Shown: one piece after another, positions 1 to 8,814 of the stretch
Position numbering within the stretch: position 1 is the stretch's first letter
Layout of the letters: the number at the start of each line of letters is the position of its first letter
Assembly: GCA_025765615.1 (NCBI GenBank)
Contig: JAIVFJ010000588.1
Coordinates: 1 to 21,153 of the forward strand
Source of the DNA: Zopfochytrium polystomum
Lineage: Eukaryota > Chytridiomycota > Chytridiomycetes > Chytridiales > Chytridiaceae
DNA: 21,153 bases
Direction: 5' to 3'
Position numbers and translations under genes: made by a program
Notes under the pieces: generated by a model
The model's database searches: none
What the model saw: the letters and a program-made list of their open reading frames with translations, nothing else
What the model was told of the DNA's origin: nothing

Positions 1-298
1 CAATAATTCTACCACTGAACCCACTGTTGTGCAATGCCTATGAATGTGGCAAATTACCAGTGTTACTCTGTTGACTAGTATCTCACCTTCTCCACGCATT
101 TACCAGCAAGAACAGCAAAGTTGGTCAGTGTGCTCAGAGTGGACCACACCTGCAGCATCACATGACTAGAAACTTGTTCCAAAAGTTCCATTATATACAC
201 TCTGGTCTTTGTTTTCAAGAGCCCACCTGGTGAGCGGAAAATTCAAGGAGAGAAAGCCTGATCATTCCCGGACCCTGAGGCTCCAACATGACGCAACT
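1..298. other. No gene seen; 5' flank of LTR-like repeat
   Basis: I see no coding region, RNA gene or clear repeat here. The phrase ctcagagtggac near 134 recurs at about 21122, so part of this stretch may belong to a dispersed family. The last bases before the LTR-like repeat (caact) do not match the bases after it (acagg), so no target-site duplication is visible. Confidence 0.4.
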
Positions 299-606
299 TG
301 TTATGAATCACCCTCTGGAAACCTCTGGAACCTTCTTGAACATTCCTTCATGGAACCTTGTGGAGCCTTCTGGAACCTTCTTTGCTTTCCTGACTTGTCT
401 TGTTGTCATTGGTATCATTGGTATCATTGTATTACTAATTGCTCTTTCTGGAACTTTCTTTGAGTCTTGACAAGGAAGACTCTCAAAAGGTATAAAAGGA
501 GGATGGGGGACCTGTCCCATCCCTCAAGTGAATTATTGTTTCCAATACAGTCATCACTCCTCTCAGTTCCTTGTCTGCCTTGCCCTTTCCTGCCATGTTC
601 CTGACA
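299..606 (+). mobile_element. LTR-like repeat, copy 1 (solo LTR candidate)
   Basis: A 308-bp segment begins TGTTATGAATC and ends TTCCTGACA, so it has the TG...CA ends usual for LTRs. A second copy in the same orientation lies at 16532-16843. By eye the two differ at only a handful of substitutions and two small indels, roughly 97% identity, and similarity stops abruptly at the TG and CA ends. Inside are a heat-shock-type GAA/TTC array and a TATAAAAG box at 491-498 in the position expected for a U3/R promoter. No matching target-site duplication flanks it, and no primer-binding site or gag/pol follows; the downstream sequence is a non-LTR remnant. Solo LTR is inferred; an unrelated dispersed repeat with a promoter is the alternative. 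Confidence 0.6.
318..498 (+). promoter_or_regulatory. Heat-shock-element-like array plus TATA box (LTR copy 1)
   Basis: GAA and TTC triplets recur in a 5-bp register at 318, 328, 333, 338, 343, 353, 368, 373 and 378, matching the nGAAnnTTCn units bound by heat-shock factor. Two positions (358 TTG, 363 GAG) are decayed relative to copy 2. A TATAAAAG box follows at 491-498. HSF binding is inferred from the motif. Confidence 0.55.
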
Positions 607-1650
607 ACAGGCCCTCCGAGGACCAGAAACGCCAATTTATCAACGCTAAGGTAGTGTCAGTCGCTCTCCCACTTCTCCAAGCTGACCTCTCGCCGCCTTG
701 GATTCCACGCTCACCCTGCCGAACAAAGCTTTCTTACCCAACCCTCCCTTCCCTTCGAATATCCCTCCATTGGTCGCTCCTTCCAATACACCCAATCCCT
801 GGACACCAATTTCTTCCTCCCTCCATGAGCTCGTCGCCAGCGCTGCCCGACGCTGTCTCCCTTGCTCCGACTCGTCCACAACTCCAGCAAAGACTGACCA
901 ACGCCTCGCCCCTTACATTGAGGCTCGGAAGAAACTTGAAGACCTTTGGAAACACCTACACGTGGTACCCTCCCTCTGCACTCCTTTCTTGGCGCTCTTC
1001 CTCCCTACCCACCTCGTGGAATGCCTCCCCTGTTCGTGATGTTTTGTGCTTTCTCTTTGCTCGCTTCACCAGCTCCATACATCGGCTACTTCCTTCACCA
1101 ACGACGCCCTCCCTCTCCTGCAATGACTTCGCAAAGCAGTCTACCGTGCTCAGCTTTCCGCAGCAGCCTCACTTAAACGTGCTGACATTGCTTACTGCCA
1201 TCGACCGTCGCCAGGATTTGTTCTCCACCAGCAGGATCCGCAACGTCCCTCAACAACATCCTCAACCGCAAACGGTCTAACTCCAGCATTGATCACATCT
1301 TGGCAGAGACCCCAGAGGGTCCTGAAATTGAGTACGACCCCGCCAAACGTCCCACGTCTTTGCAGGTGAGCAGGTGGAACATTGGTTTCGCCCCCGGGAC
1401 CTTCACCCTCCTTCCCCCCCACCCTCTCTCCACGACGAAATGAACCCCTGGCCTTACATTCCTCCGCCACACTTTCTCCCACGTAATGCTTCCCACCTTC
1501 TCTTGAAGAATGCCGTTCGGTCCTTGAATCCCTTGCTCCTACAAAGCCCCTGGCCCCTCCCAACTCTCTTGAGAACTCCTTCTCTCATCAGGCCCTGATG
1601 CAATCTCCCTATTCCTCTCCCTCGTCCAACGAACCTTTCTCGTCCTCGAC

Positions 1651-2321
1651 GTTCCCTCCTCTTGGACCCTCACTGCCATCTTCCCCATACCAAAGAAAGA
1701 TGCATGGGGGGGCGATGATTCATGAACCTCCGGCCCATAAGCCTCTGTGAACTCGCAGCTAAAGTAGTTCAAGGCATCCTCCTTGCCGCCTTTCACATAT
1801 CCTCACCCCTTCCCCCGCCCGATCCTTCGCGGCTGTAACTTTTCCCGCCCTTCCTGGCTCATCACCCGATCCTCCTCTCCCACTTGGTCCGCTCTGCCCT
1901 TGATTTCTGCCATGAAAACTCCTCCCCGCTTTTCCTCCTCCTCAACGATATCAAGAAAAGCCTCCTGTTGCCGGCCCCTGCTCTCAGCCTGGTATCGTAT
2001 ACAAATGCCCGAATCTTACGTCCGGATGCGTGCCAACACCAAGCTTGTTTCTGCTCCTTTGTCATTCACGGCCTTCGGTCCCTCCCCCACCTTACCTATT
2101 GGCACTATGATACACAAGGCTCGCTAGAAGGACCTCTCGACTGGCGTATCTTTTGGGACCCTGTTCTTTGCGCGCTTGACAAGCACACCCACGGCATTCT
2201 TTTTCTGTTAATTCCCCCCCATCCATCCTGGCCCCCTTCTCTCACCCCACTCAACCAGTCTCAGTTTTCCGGCCTTGCCCTGGTCGACGACACCAAACAC
2301 CCTCTCTTGCTCTTACCTTGA
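1651..2321 (+). pseudogene. Reverse transcriptase core of the non-LTR element (broken)
   Basis: The polymerase copies element RNA into DNA at the target site. Visible RT motifs in order: SSWTLTAIFPIPKK (about 1657-1698, frame 1), NLRPISLCELAAKVVQGIL (1725-1781, frame 3), LLLNDIKK (first catalytic Asp at 1947-1949), QGSLEGPLDWRIFWDP (2115-2162, the 'QG.p.SP.L' loop) and LALVDDT (2277-2297, equivalent to the YADD box with the two catalytic Asp). The reading changes frame between about 1700 and 1725, within a G run, and meets a TAA near 1839. From 1725 to 2321 the core stays in one frame apart from that stop. Family identification is firm; the clade is not assigned. Confidence 0.8.
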
Positions 2322-2439
2322 TCTACAACACCAGGCCAACATCCTCTACGAATAACAGTCCCACAACAGCATCGAGTCAAACACCCTGCAAAATCTTCAT
2401 TTCTGCCGCCAACCTTCCACCCACAGCCCCTCGACAAAT

Positions 2440-2936
2440 ATGTGGGGTCAGACCCCAATCCCCATCCAGCCCGACTCTGTTTCCTTCCACCACCTTGGGA
2501 ATTTCTTCTCTGCCAATGGTCGTTCGAGTTCTGCTCGAAAACAGATCTCTGCTGCCATTTCTGATGTCCTCACCCACCATCCAGGGGAAGGTGATGGGGG
2601 ACAAACTTGCTTCATACATTCTTCGTAACGTCCTTACTTCCTCACATCCACTTTCTTTGGAAAACTGCTATCCTCCCTTGCACTTTCCTTCTGAATGAAA
2701 CTGCTCGTCTCTGTCTAGCCTTCAAAAAACTGGTTGGCCTTTGTTCTTCCTTCCCCTCCTCCATTATACATCATCACCTCCTATACGATGTTCCTGACCT
2801 ATACACTGAATATTGTTCTGATATGTTTGTTGATTTACAGCTCCGTCTTAACGACCCTTCATCCTCCCCTTTTTCGGGTTCGCGCTCACCCCATCTCAGA
2901 TATACCTTGGCCCACTCGTCTTCAACTCCTTCCTGA
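2440..2936 (+). pseudogene. RT thumb and connection region of the non-LTR element (broken)
   Basis: The frame-1 segment HHLGNFFSANGRSSSARKQI matches the 'yLG..f' block that follows the RT palm. A frame-3 segment from 2607 continues with WKTAILPCTF and then SSIIHHHLLYDVPDLYTE, typical of the thumb region of these polyproteins. The shift between frames 1 and 3 falls near 2600-2630. It follows the RT core directly, and its order supports one decayed ORF rather than separate genes. Confidence 0.6.
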
Positions 2937-3247
2937 CCTTCAGCGCTCTCACATCTTCTTTTTTGAACAACTCCTTACCACCTCGTCAGACCCAAAGCAT
3001 TCCGAGGCCGCAGCAGGGCCAAACGCAACTCCGTAAGCCTCGCAAACACTTCTACCCGCCACTGCCTTTATCGGCAACACAGCAGTCCTAGGACACCTTC
3101 GTCGCCAACTCCGACGCCTCCATAGGCACACCACTTCACAGCAGCCTCTCCAATTACTCCTTTACTTCTCCTTTTCGTGACTCTTTTGCTTCTGTTGAGT
3201 GGGAATCCTCCTTCCTTGTCCTTCACTCTGGCATTTGCCCTTCTCCC

Positions 3248-3451
3248 TTGTTTGACACGCTTCCTGCTTCTCATCGTCGCAAATTCCGCCTCCAACTCTT
3301 TACAGAATCCCTCCCCACCCAATCTCCGACTTCACCTTTGGTACCGAATGTTTACCCTGATGGGTTTTGCCGCCGTTGTTCACCTCACACAGAGAACTTC
3401 TCCCACATTTTCCTTTGCCCTGTTGCTCAAGACGCCACTCCTTGCTGTTAA
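3248..3451 (+). pseudogene. Zinc-binding segment downstream of RT (zf-RVT type)
   Basis: Frame 2 reads FDTLPASHRRKFRLQLFTESLPT and, after a spacer, FCRRCSPHTENFSHIFLCP. The CxxC...H....C pattern after an 'LPT' block is the hallmark of the zinc-binding region C-terminal to the RT in many non-LTR elements. It lies in the expected place 3' of the thumb region and is in a different frame from both neighbours, so the element is interrupted on both sides. Confidence 0.65.
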
Positions 3452-3685
3452 AAACTCTCTTGCCTCTGCTTTAGCAGCTTGCTCCCCCTTCCGGTGACCG
3501 ACCACCCACCCCTCACCTGACCGCCCCCTTTTGGCTCGCTCTCCCGGAATTTTCCTCCTCTGCCAACGCACCTCTCAACTTCCTCACCCTTCTTCGTGGC
3601 ATTATTCCTAGGTCCTTTTACGACACTCTCTACCACCACGAGTCTTTCCCCGCCGCCAACGTTGTTACTGCCCTAGTGTGCATTT

Positions 3686-4075
3686 TTTCACGACTTTCTG
3701 CTTGCTGTCCACCGGCTCATCTGGCGCCCTCGCTGCGAAGAGACCATTCTCTGGGAGCGCGACCACGGCATCTCGCCTTCTGACAAGCGCCACCAGCGTC
3801 CACCCCGTTCCCCCCACCCCACCCCTCCTCCCCTTCGCCACCTCCTGCGTCGCCTCCTGCCACACCCTCCGCTTCTCCACAACCATCCACTCCCCCCCTC
3901 CTCCCTTCCTTCCACTCCCCGGGTCTCACCCAGACCTTCCGCATCCCCTCCTCCTCATCAGCCTCCTGCCCGGCCAGCGACAGCCTCGCGCCCCTCAATG
4001 CAACACATGCGGTCGCTTTCATTCCAACAACAATTGCCCTCCGGACTGGCTCCTCTCACGCAAGGGCATCTAGCC
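3686..4075 (+). pseudogene. C-terminal region of the non-LTR ORF with a zinc knuckle
   Basis: Frame 2 from 3686 reads HDFLLAVHRLIWRPRCEETI and then LWERDHGIS, a block common near the C-terminus of RT polyproteins. A frame-3 reading ends with QCNTCGRFHSNNNCPPDW before a stop at about 4071-4073. The cysteines at 3999 and 4008, the His at 4020 and the Cys at 4035 form CX2CX3HX4C, one residue shorter than the classic CX2CX4HX4C gag knuckle. The intervening sequence is proline-rich and low-complexity. The knuckle may be the true C-terminus of the element protein, joined by a lost frame. Confidence 0.5.
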
Positions 4076-4412
4076 TGGCGGCACACTACCTTGGGTTTAC
4101 TCCGCCCCGCCCTCGGCACCCTGTGGATTCGCCGCACTGTTGTGATTCCCCAGCCTCCTCTGCGACAAGCGCTTCCCGCGTTATCCCAATCCTGAACCCT
4201 CTGACGTTCCCTGAGGATCTCCTCCCTGCTCACATTTTCCGCGGTGTTGCCATTTCCATTTGCCTCCGCTCACCACCCTCTCTGCTGTCCACTGGACACT
4301 CTCCGCAGGGCCTCAGCCCACCTTATTCTCTTCTTTTCTCTTTCCTTGGTTGTTGTTGCTGCTCTTCTTGTTGTTTGTTTCCTGGCAGCGTTAACGGCTA
4401 GGGTGGCCTGGG

Positions 4413-4640
4413 TTAAGCGCGACGTGCTTTGCGAGCAGGTCGCGGGAGGCGTTCAGCCACCAGCGGAGGGACGGCGACGTTCCCGGCCTCGCAGGGGTGG
4501 ACGACGGCGGTTTGGGTGTATCGGGGTTGCAGGTTGCGCGAGCGGCAGTGCCACCAGAGGAGGTCGAGGAGGGCGGTGTCGTTGAGGACGCTTGCGGCGT
4601 CGAACTCGAGGGCGTGGCGGGCGCGGAGGACTCGGCCTGC
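4413..4640 (-). pseudogene. Ankyrin-type repeat fragment, minus strand
   Basis: The minus-strand reading contains HALEFDAASVLNDTALLDLL, then LQPRYTQTAV and EAGNVAV. This matches the spacing of degenerate ankyrin repeats in chytrid proteins (A.d.AS..g....L..WW...L...YT..A...A...GNVAVL). About two repeats are visible before a stop near 4413; the N-terminal part toward 4811 is not recognisable. The plus strand over the same bases is open but reads as low-complexity Arg/Gly-rich sequence, so I take it as a shadow. The fragment lies tail-to-tail with the non-LTR remnant and head-to-head with the methyltransferase gene. Confidence 0.45.
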
Positions 4641-4792
4641 AGCGACGGGATTCGGTGCAGCGTGCGAAAACGGAAACGCTTGGGCGGGGGCGAGGGAGCC
4701 GGGCGATCGCGTAGAGGGCGTCGGCGGGGACAGCAAGAGGGGCCACTCTTTACACATTATAGGTATTATCACCTTGTCAGAGCGGGTCAGCG

Positions 4793-4851
4793 ATGGACCC
4801 TCCCCGCACATTACACGCCTCTTGCTTCATCAGACAACAACCAAACGACCG

Positions 4852-4883
<32 letters not shown>

Positions 4884-5759
4884 AGACGACGAGCCGACCA
4901 TCCACCTTCTCCACCACAACGGCCCTGCCAACACCACCACCACCACCACCTCCTCCTCCTCCGACCACGCCGCGCGCCCGTGGCCGTCGGCGCTGGTCCT
5001 CGCGCGGCACCTCTGGCGCCGCGCGCGCGGCGACCTCCGCGGCCGCGCGGTGCTCGATCTCGGCGCCGGCCCGGGGCTCGCGGGTCTCACCGCTGCGTAC
5101 GCGTGCGGCGCGCGGCGCGCGGTCCTCACGGACCTCGCGGCGGACCCGGGCGACCCGCGGACGGGGCGCACGCTGGCGACGCTGCGGGCGGCGGTGGGGA
5201 GGAACGCGGAGGTGTGGAGGGAGCGGCGGGAGCGGCGGCGACGACGGCGGCGGAAGGCGGCGGCGGGGGCGGCCGCCGGCAAGGATGCACTGGAGGAGAC
5301 GGAGGAGGAGGAGGAGGATGAGGAGGAGGAGCCGATCGTGGAGGTCGTGGGGCTGAGCTGGGGCGACGTGCCGCCGGCGTGGCCCGCGCGAGCCGACGGC
5401 GGCGACCCGTTCGACTTTGACGTGCTCCTGGGGTCGGACCTGATCTATTCGAGGGCGCCGGTAGCCGACCTGGTCGCGACGATCGCGTTTTTTCCTGTGG
5501 CGGGCCGCGGGCGGCTGGTCTGCCGCGGCGGCGGTGCGTGCTCGCGTACCACATCCGGTCGGCGAAGCGGTCGATCCAGATGCTGCTGGACCGGTGGGGG
5601 CTGGAGGCGAGGGGAATCCGGGATGATGGTGACGTTGAAGTTGGGAAAGGCGCGACGGTGTTGGTGGAGGGTTGCGAGGAAGGAGAGGAGGAAGAGGTGT
5701 TTGGGGTCGGGTTTGGCAGCGTGGTTTTGTTGGAGATAACTGTCAAGGTGCCCGACTGA
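4793..5759 (+). CDS. METTL21-like lysine methyltransferase, frameshifted near its 3' end
   Basis: Frame 1 shows a class I SAM-dependent methyltransferase fold of METTL21 type: AVLDLGAGPGLAGLTAAYA (SAM motif I, from 5047), RAVLTDLA (acidic tip of strand 2), VVGLSWGDV, and FDFDVLLGSDLIYSRAP (about 5407-5457, in place of the family's D-[V/L]-[I/V]-Y). Such enzymes methylate lysines on chaperones or elongation factors in the cytosol. At about 5525-5540 the coherent reading jumps to frame 3 and gives AYHIRSAKRSIQMLLDRWGL, ending EVFGVGFGSVVLLEITVKV before TGA at 5757, the normal end of the family. Either one base is lost in a GGC run or the assembly is wrong there. An acidic EEEEEDEEEE insert and an Asp run from a GAC repeat are unusual. 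The start is unresolved: the only frame-1 ATG lies far upstream at 4429 in shadow sequence, while ATG 4793 is in another frame, so an intron or frame change near 4850 is possible. Confidence 0.6.
4852..4892 (+). repeat. GAC trinucleotide repeat
   Basis: About ten GAC units, then GAA and GAC. In the methyltransferase frame it encodes a run of aspartates. Length changes in units of three keep the frame, but it lies where the start of the gene becomes unclear. Confidence 0.85.
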
Positions 5760-6216
5760 CGGAAATAGAAAGGTTGCGAATGTAGCTTCCATCCCTCTTG
5801 CAGCACCTACAGCGCAGTGTGGTGGAAGCACCTGTTGTGCTCATAACCAAAGGTCGAACAAACGAAATGTTCCGCTGCTAGTCTTGTCCCGACTTTCTTT
5901 TTCTCCTGTTTTCCGGTTGGCTCCAGCAACCAAGTGCAATTATGAACAAGCGACTTATGGGGAAAGCAACTAGCGGGGTGTTTGTGAACGAGTCGGCAGA
6001 TTTGCGGGCTAGAGAGGAACGACGGAAATACCGCGGGGGAAAGTACGGATATCTTGGCTGTTCAACGGCCAGCTGTTTGCCGGCGCGATGATCAGCGGCC
6101 GAAGGTCACACGAGAGCACACAGAAAGAGCGGCTGGCATGATTAACCTGCCCTAACCCCTTTTTTTTTCCTTGAGATCCACGGCTCCTGTGACAGTCCGC
6201 TAGCGACATATGGGAG
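5760..6216. other. Intergenic, no gene seen
   Basis: Only short, compositionally unconvincing open frames on either strand. A T-rich run occurs near 6162-6171. I see no RNA gene or repeat. Confidence 0.5.
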
Positions 6217-6962
6217 GTGAGGTGGTTGTCGCTGTCGATATCATCACCAAGTTTTTTTCCGCCTTTTCATTTTGCGCTGTCTTTCTCTCTCTCGACTTTG
6301 TTCGTCCTCGCCACGCTCTTCCGCCTCGAGTCGGCGCAGGCCGCGGCGCTCTCGAGCCTGCCCGGCTTCAGCATCCTGACCGCCGCGGCGCGCGGCGACG
6401 TCGAGCTGCTGGAGCGGCTGCGGCGGCACGGGCGCGTTCGTCCGACGGGGGCCGACGCCGACATGCCGCGGGTGTACGACGCGCTGGGGGCCTGGGTGCG
6501 TGCCAGTGTTGGAGTGGCTCAAGGACTTTGCGGCGGCGGCGGACGTGCCTCTGTGGCGGCACCCGGACGACAAGGGCGCGGCGGTGCGCGCGACGGGGTG
6601 GGAGCGGAGCTTTGGGACGTCGTGCGAGCGGGGCGGTGCGCGGGCTCGTGATCCGGTACTCGAATCTGGCGGTGGACGGCGCGAGCGTGAACGGGCACAC
6701 GGAGGTGCTGGACTGGTGGCGCGGCAGCGGGTGGGAGATGCGGTACACGGCGATGGCGATCGACGAAGCGAGCGCCGCGGGGGCGGTGTGGTCGCTGCAG
6801 TGGTGGAAGGACAGCGGCTTGCCGCTGGTTTATAGGGCATTCTTTGTTTTGTTTGTTTTGGGGGGGATCTCTGCGGGTTGGTTCGTGTCGCTGCTTTTTT
6901 CGAGCGAGCCGTTTTTGAGTGCTTTTGGGCGGAGAGACACTCTGGCTGTGGAGAGACACTGA
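6217..6962 (+). pseudogene. Ankyrin-type repeat protein with two frameshifts and a foreign tail
   Basis: Frame 1 begins with a hydrophobic, Ser/Phe-rich leader, then SLPGFSILTAAARGDVELLE and RLRRHGRVRPTGADADM, a typical first ankyrin unit. The match moves to frame 2 near 6485-6500 in a G-rich run (VPVLEWLKDFAAAADVPLW) and to frame 3 near 6630 (GLVIRYSNLAVDGASVNG, then HTEVLDWWRGSGWEMRYT and AIDEASAAGAVWSLQWWKDS). After SGLPLVY at about 6832 homology stops, and the frame continues into a hydrophobic stretch (FFVLFVLGGISAGWFVSLLF) that looks like non-homologous or intronic read-through before the stop at 6960. Such repeats mediate protein binding. Two homopolymer-adjacent frameshifts may be decay or assembly error. 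Confidence 0.55.
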
Positions 6963-8053
6963 GTTGCGCACTGCATGACAACGCCACAGGTGGGAGACGC
7001 GCGTTCTGGCAAAAAAAAGCGCGTGATGCGCACACGCGAGCAGACACCCTGCCGGACGACTTTGCTGTGGCTCGATGTGCGGATTCAAAGCGCAAGTACG
7101 ACATCATGGGGTCGCGAATGAAAGCTTGCTTGTTGAAGGAATCCCAGCTGAGTTGTTATTTCCAGAGTTTGCACCCAATCTGGCAAAAAATCTTCAAACG
7201 ACTTTGTTCAAAGAATCCGAGCCCGATTCGACCTTTAACGGAGAAAGTCCGACTTCAATGCTCTCCAGCAGAATCTGAACGACTTCAAGGTTGGCCTATC
7301 AGTTGTGCCCTGTGCAACAGTCCCCGCCATTTTGCTTGACCCGCCACAAACGCGCTTCTGTGAAGTAGACACTGCACAAATTTGACCAACGCTGTGGAGC
7401 AAGCGATGGTACTAAGGAGAATTACACACTCTATTAAGTATTGCCCGTGGAAAAAGCTAACGAGATGGCCGTCTGCGCAAGCCGCAAAATGGGCACAAGC
7501 CAGGCAATACCTGAAGCGTGAACGCGTCTCCTGCATTCGCTCCTCTTTCTGCTTTGACCGACCTCTCGAACCGCGATACGCCCGGGGGCAAGCAGCGATT
7601 TGCGACGGAACGTTCGCCGATCACGCTCGCACAGCACTCGCACAGAGCGATTTGTGCAGTCGGAGCTCGCCCTGCGTCGATGGGGTTCGGCGTCATCGGA
7701 CGAGGCCCATTGGGGCAGATTCAAGGCTCTGGCACGCGGGCGGGCTATGGATCGATTCAACTCTAACCGTGGATGGTTTGGGGTGGCAGACAAGCGCATC
7801 GCTGGTGATGCGAGCGGTTTTCGCGGCGTTGGGCGGCGGGAGTGCGAGGCCTTTCACCAGACAATTACAGAACCTGGCAGCGAGGATGGACGTCGGCGTT
7901 GGCTGTCGAACATATTTTGTTTGTCGTCGCACGGTTTGGTGTTCTTTTGAAGCACTGAAAAAGACTCGAAAATACAGAAAGAGCAGTGATTGTGTTCCTT
8001 TCTATTTGTTTCGTTCTTGGGTGAATTGTTTTACGGACGGGTCCACCGACGAC

Positions 8054-8055
<2 letters not shown>
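6963..8055. other. No convincing gene
   Basis: A 262-codon plus-strand frame (7382-8170) and several overlapping frames are open here, but none shows a domain, a sensible composition or a splice pattern I recognise, and the longest runs into the TG microsatellite. A short plus-strand reading at 7075-7278 (ESLLVEGIPAELLFPEFAPN) looks more protein-like but matches nothing I know. The GC-rich texture keeps many frames open by chance. Confidence 0.4.

Positions 8056-8088
<33 letters not shown>
8056..8088. repeat. (TG)n microsatellite
   Basis: About 16 uninterrupted TG units, following gacac and ending in a short T run. Confidence 0.95.
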
Positions 8089-8091
<3 letters not shown>

Positions 8092-8520
8092 GAGGGGTGG
8101 TGGGGCGGGGATGGTAGTTGGTGCTGACGAAAGTCCGGGTGGCCGGGAGTGCGTGAGTGACGGTGCTTGATTGCGTGAGCGAGCGGGCCCGTGACCAGCG
8201 CAAGTACGTTATTGTAGGTATCCGCAAATTTGCAACGGCGGCTCGGATGGGTGGACGTCGCCACCCCCGGTACAGCCCAACGTTAACCGGTTTAGATAGT
8301 TCGTCCCATGAATAATTTTGTCGGACTTCTGGTCTTTTTCGTGGACCGATTTCCGCAAGAGAACTTGCAGGTTGTTTCCGCAAACCAAACCGCCTGCGGG
8401 CTGAGGACCGAAATCCCAAGGCTTTGACTGTGTGGTTGGGCGGAGTCGTGTTTTTTTTTTTTCCTTTTCCAAAACAGATTCGCGGCAGCAAAATTACTCT
8501 TCATTTTCATTTGATCAAAA
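8089..8520. other. Intergenic, probable upstream region of the 8815 gene
   Basis: A T13-14 run lies at about 8450-8462. The long minus-strand frame across 7865-8491 passes through the TG tract as a His/Thr run and shows no domain, so I treat it as chance. Confidence 0.4.
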
Positions 8521-8530
8521 TATTTAAAAG
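8521..8530 (+). promoter_or_regulatory. TATA-like element
   Basis: TATTTAAAAG lies about 290 bp upstream of the ATG at 8815, just before the CT-rich tract. It is the only AT-rich box of this kind in the interval. A promoter role is inferred; the distance implies a long 5' UTR containing both microsatellites, or an undetected 5' exon. Confidence 0.3.
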
Positions 8531-8627
8531 GGAATGAATGAGAAGCTCTGTCTGTAGTCCAGTGCTTGTCCAAATGCCTCGCCGCGATTGTTTGTTGCCG
8601 TGGAACAGGGACAGGGGACACAGCCCG

Positions 8628-8645
8628 CTCTCTCTCTCTGTCTCT

Positions 8646-8674
<29 letters not shown>
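8628..8674 (+). repeat. (CT)n tract upstream of the 8815 gene
   Basis: A CT dinucleotide run with two interruptions (TG at about 8639, CA at 8646). CT-rich stretches often lie near fungal transcription starts, so it may be part of the core promoter or 5' UTR. Confidence 0.9.
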
Positions 8675-8676
<2 letters not shown>

Positions 8677-8732
8677 CGCCTCTCCTTTAAATTCGGAGCC
8701 TTCAAATCATTTCAATTTGCACTCCTTCTCCT

Positions 8733-8734
8733 AC

Positions 8735-8801
<67 letters not shown>

Positions 8802-8810
8802 ACAACCACA
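8733..8810 (+). repeat. (CA)n tract immediately 5' of the ATG
   Basis: About 35 CA units, one CG interruption near 8739, ending in ccacaaccacaagca directly before the start codon at 8815. If the mRNA starts upstream, the 5' UTR carries a CA repeat within about ten bases of the AUG. Confidence 0.92.
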
Positions 8811-8814
8811 AGCA

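Larger units (their letters stand above)
640..4390 (+). mobile_element. Decayed non-LTR (LINE-like) retrotransposon
   Basis: Fragments in three forward frames line up in the order expected of a non-LTR ORF2: linker, RT fingers and palm, thumb, CCHC-like zinc-binding segment, and a C-terminal 'IWRPRCEETI' block with a knuckle. Near 1270-1330 the reading SLNNILNRK...IDHIL is typical of the stretch just before the RT domain. No endonuclease motifs were found upstream, so the copy is probably 5'-truncated. Many frame changes and at least one internal stop mean it cannot encode a full protein. The strand is strongly C-rich. Both ends are soft: no poly-A tail or target-site duplication could be placed. 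Confidence 0.75.

Noticed and set aside
4429..4792. N-terminal third of a 436-codon plus-strand frame as part of the methyltransferase
   Set aside because: Composition is Arg/Gly-rich and shadow-like, while the opposite strand carries ankyrin-like repeats; the family does not have such an extension.
7382..8170. 262-codon plus-strand ORF
   Set aside because: No domain, mixed composition, and it runs into the TG microsatellite as a Cys-Val run; likely chance in GC-rich DNA.
7865..8491. 208-codon minus-strand ORF
   Set aside because: It crosses the same microsatellite as a His/Thr repeat and shows no recognisable domain.
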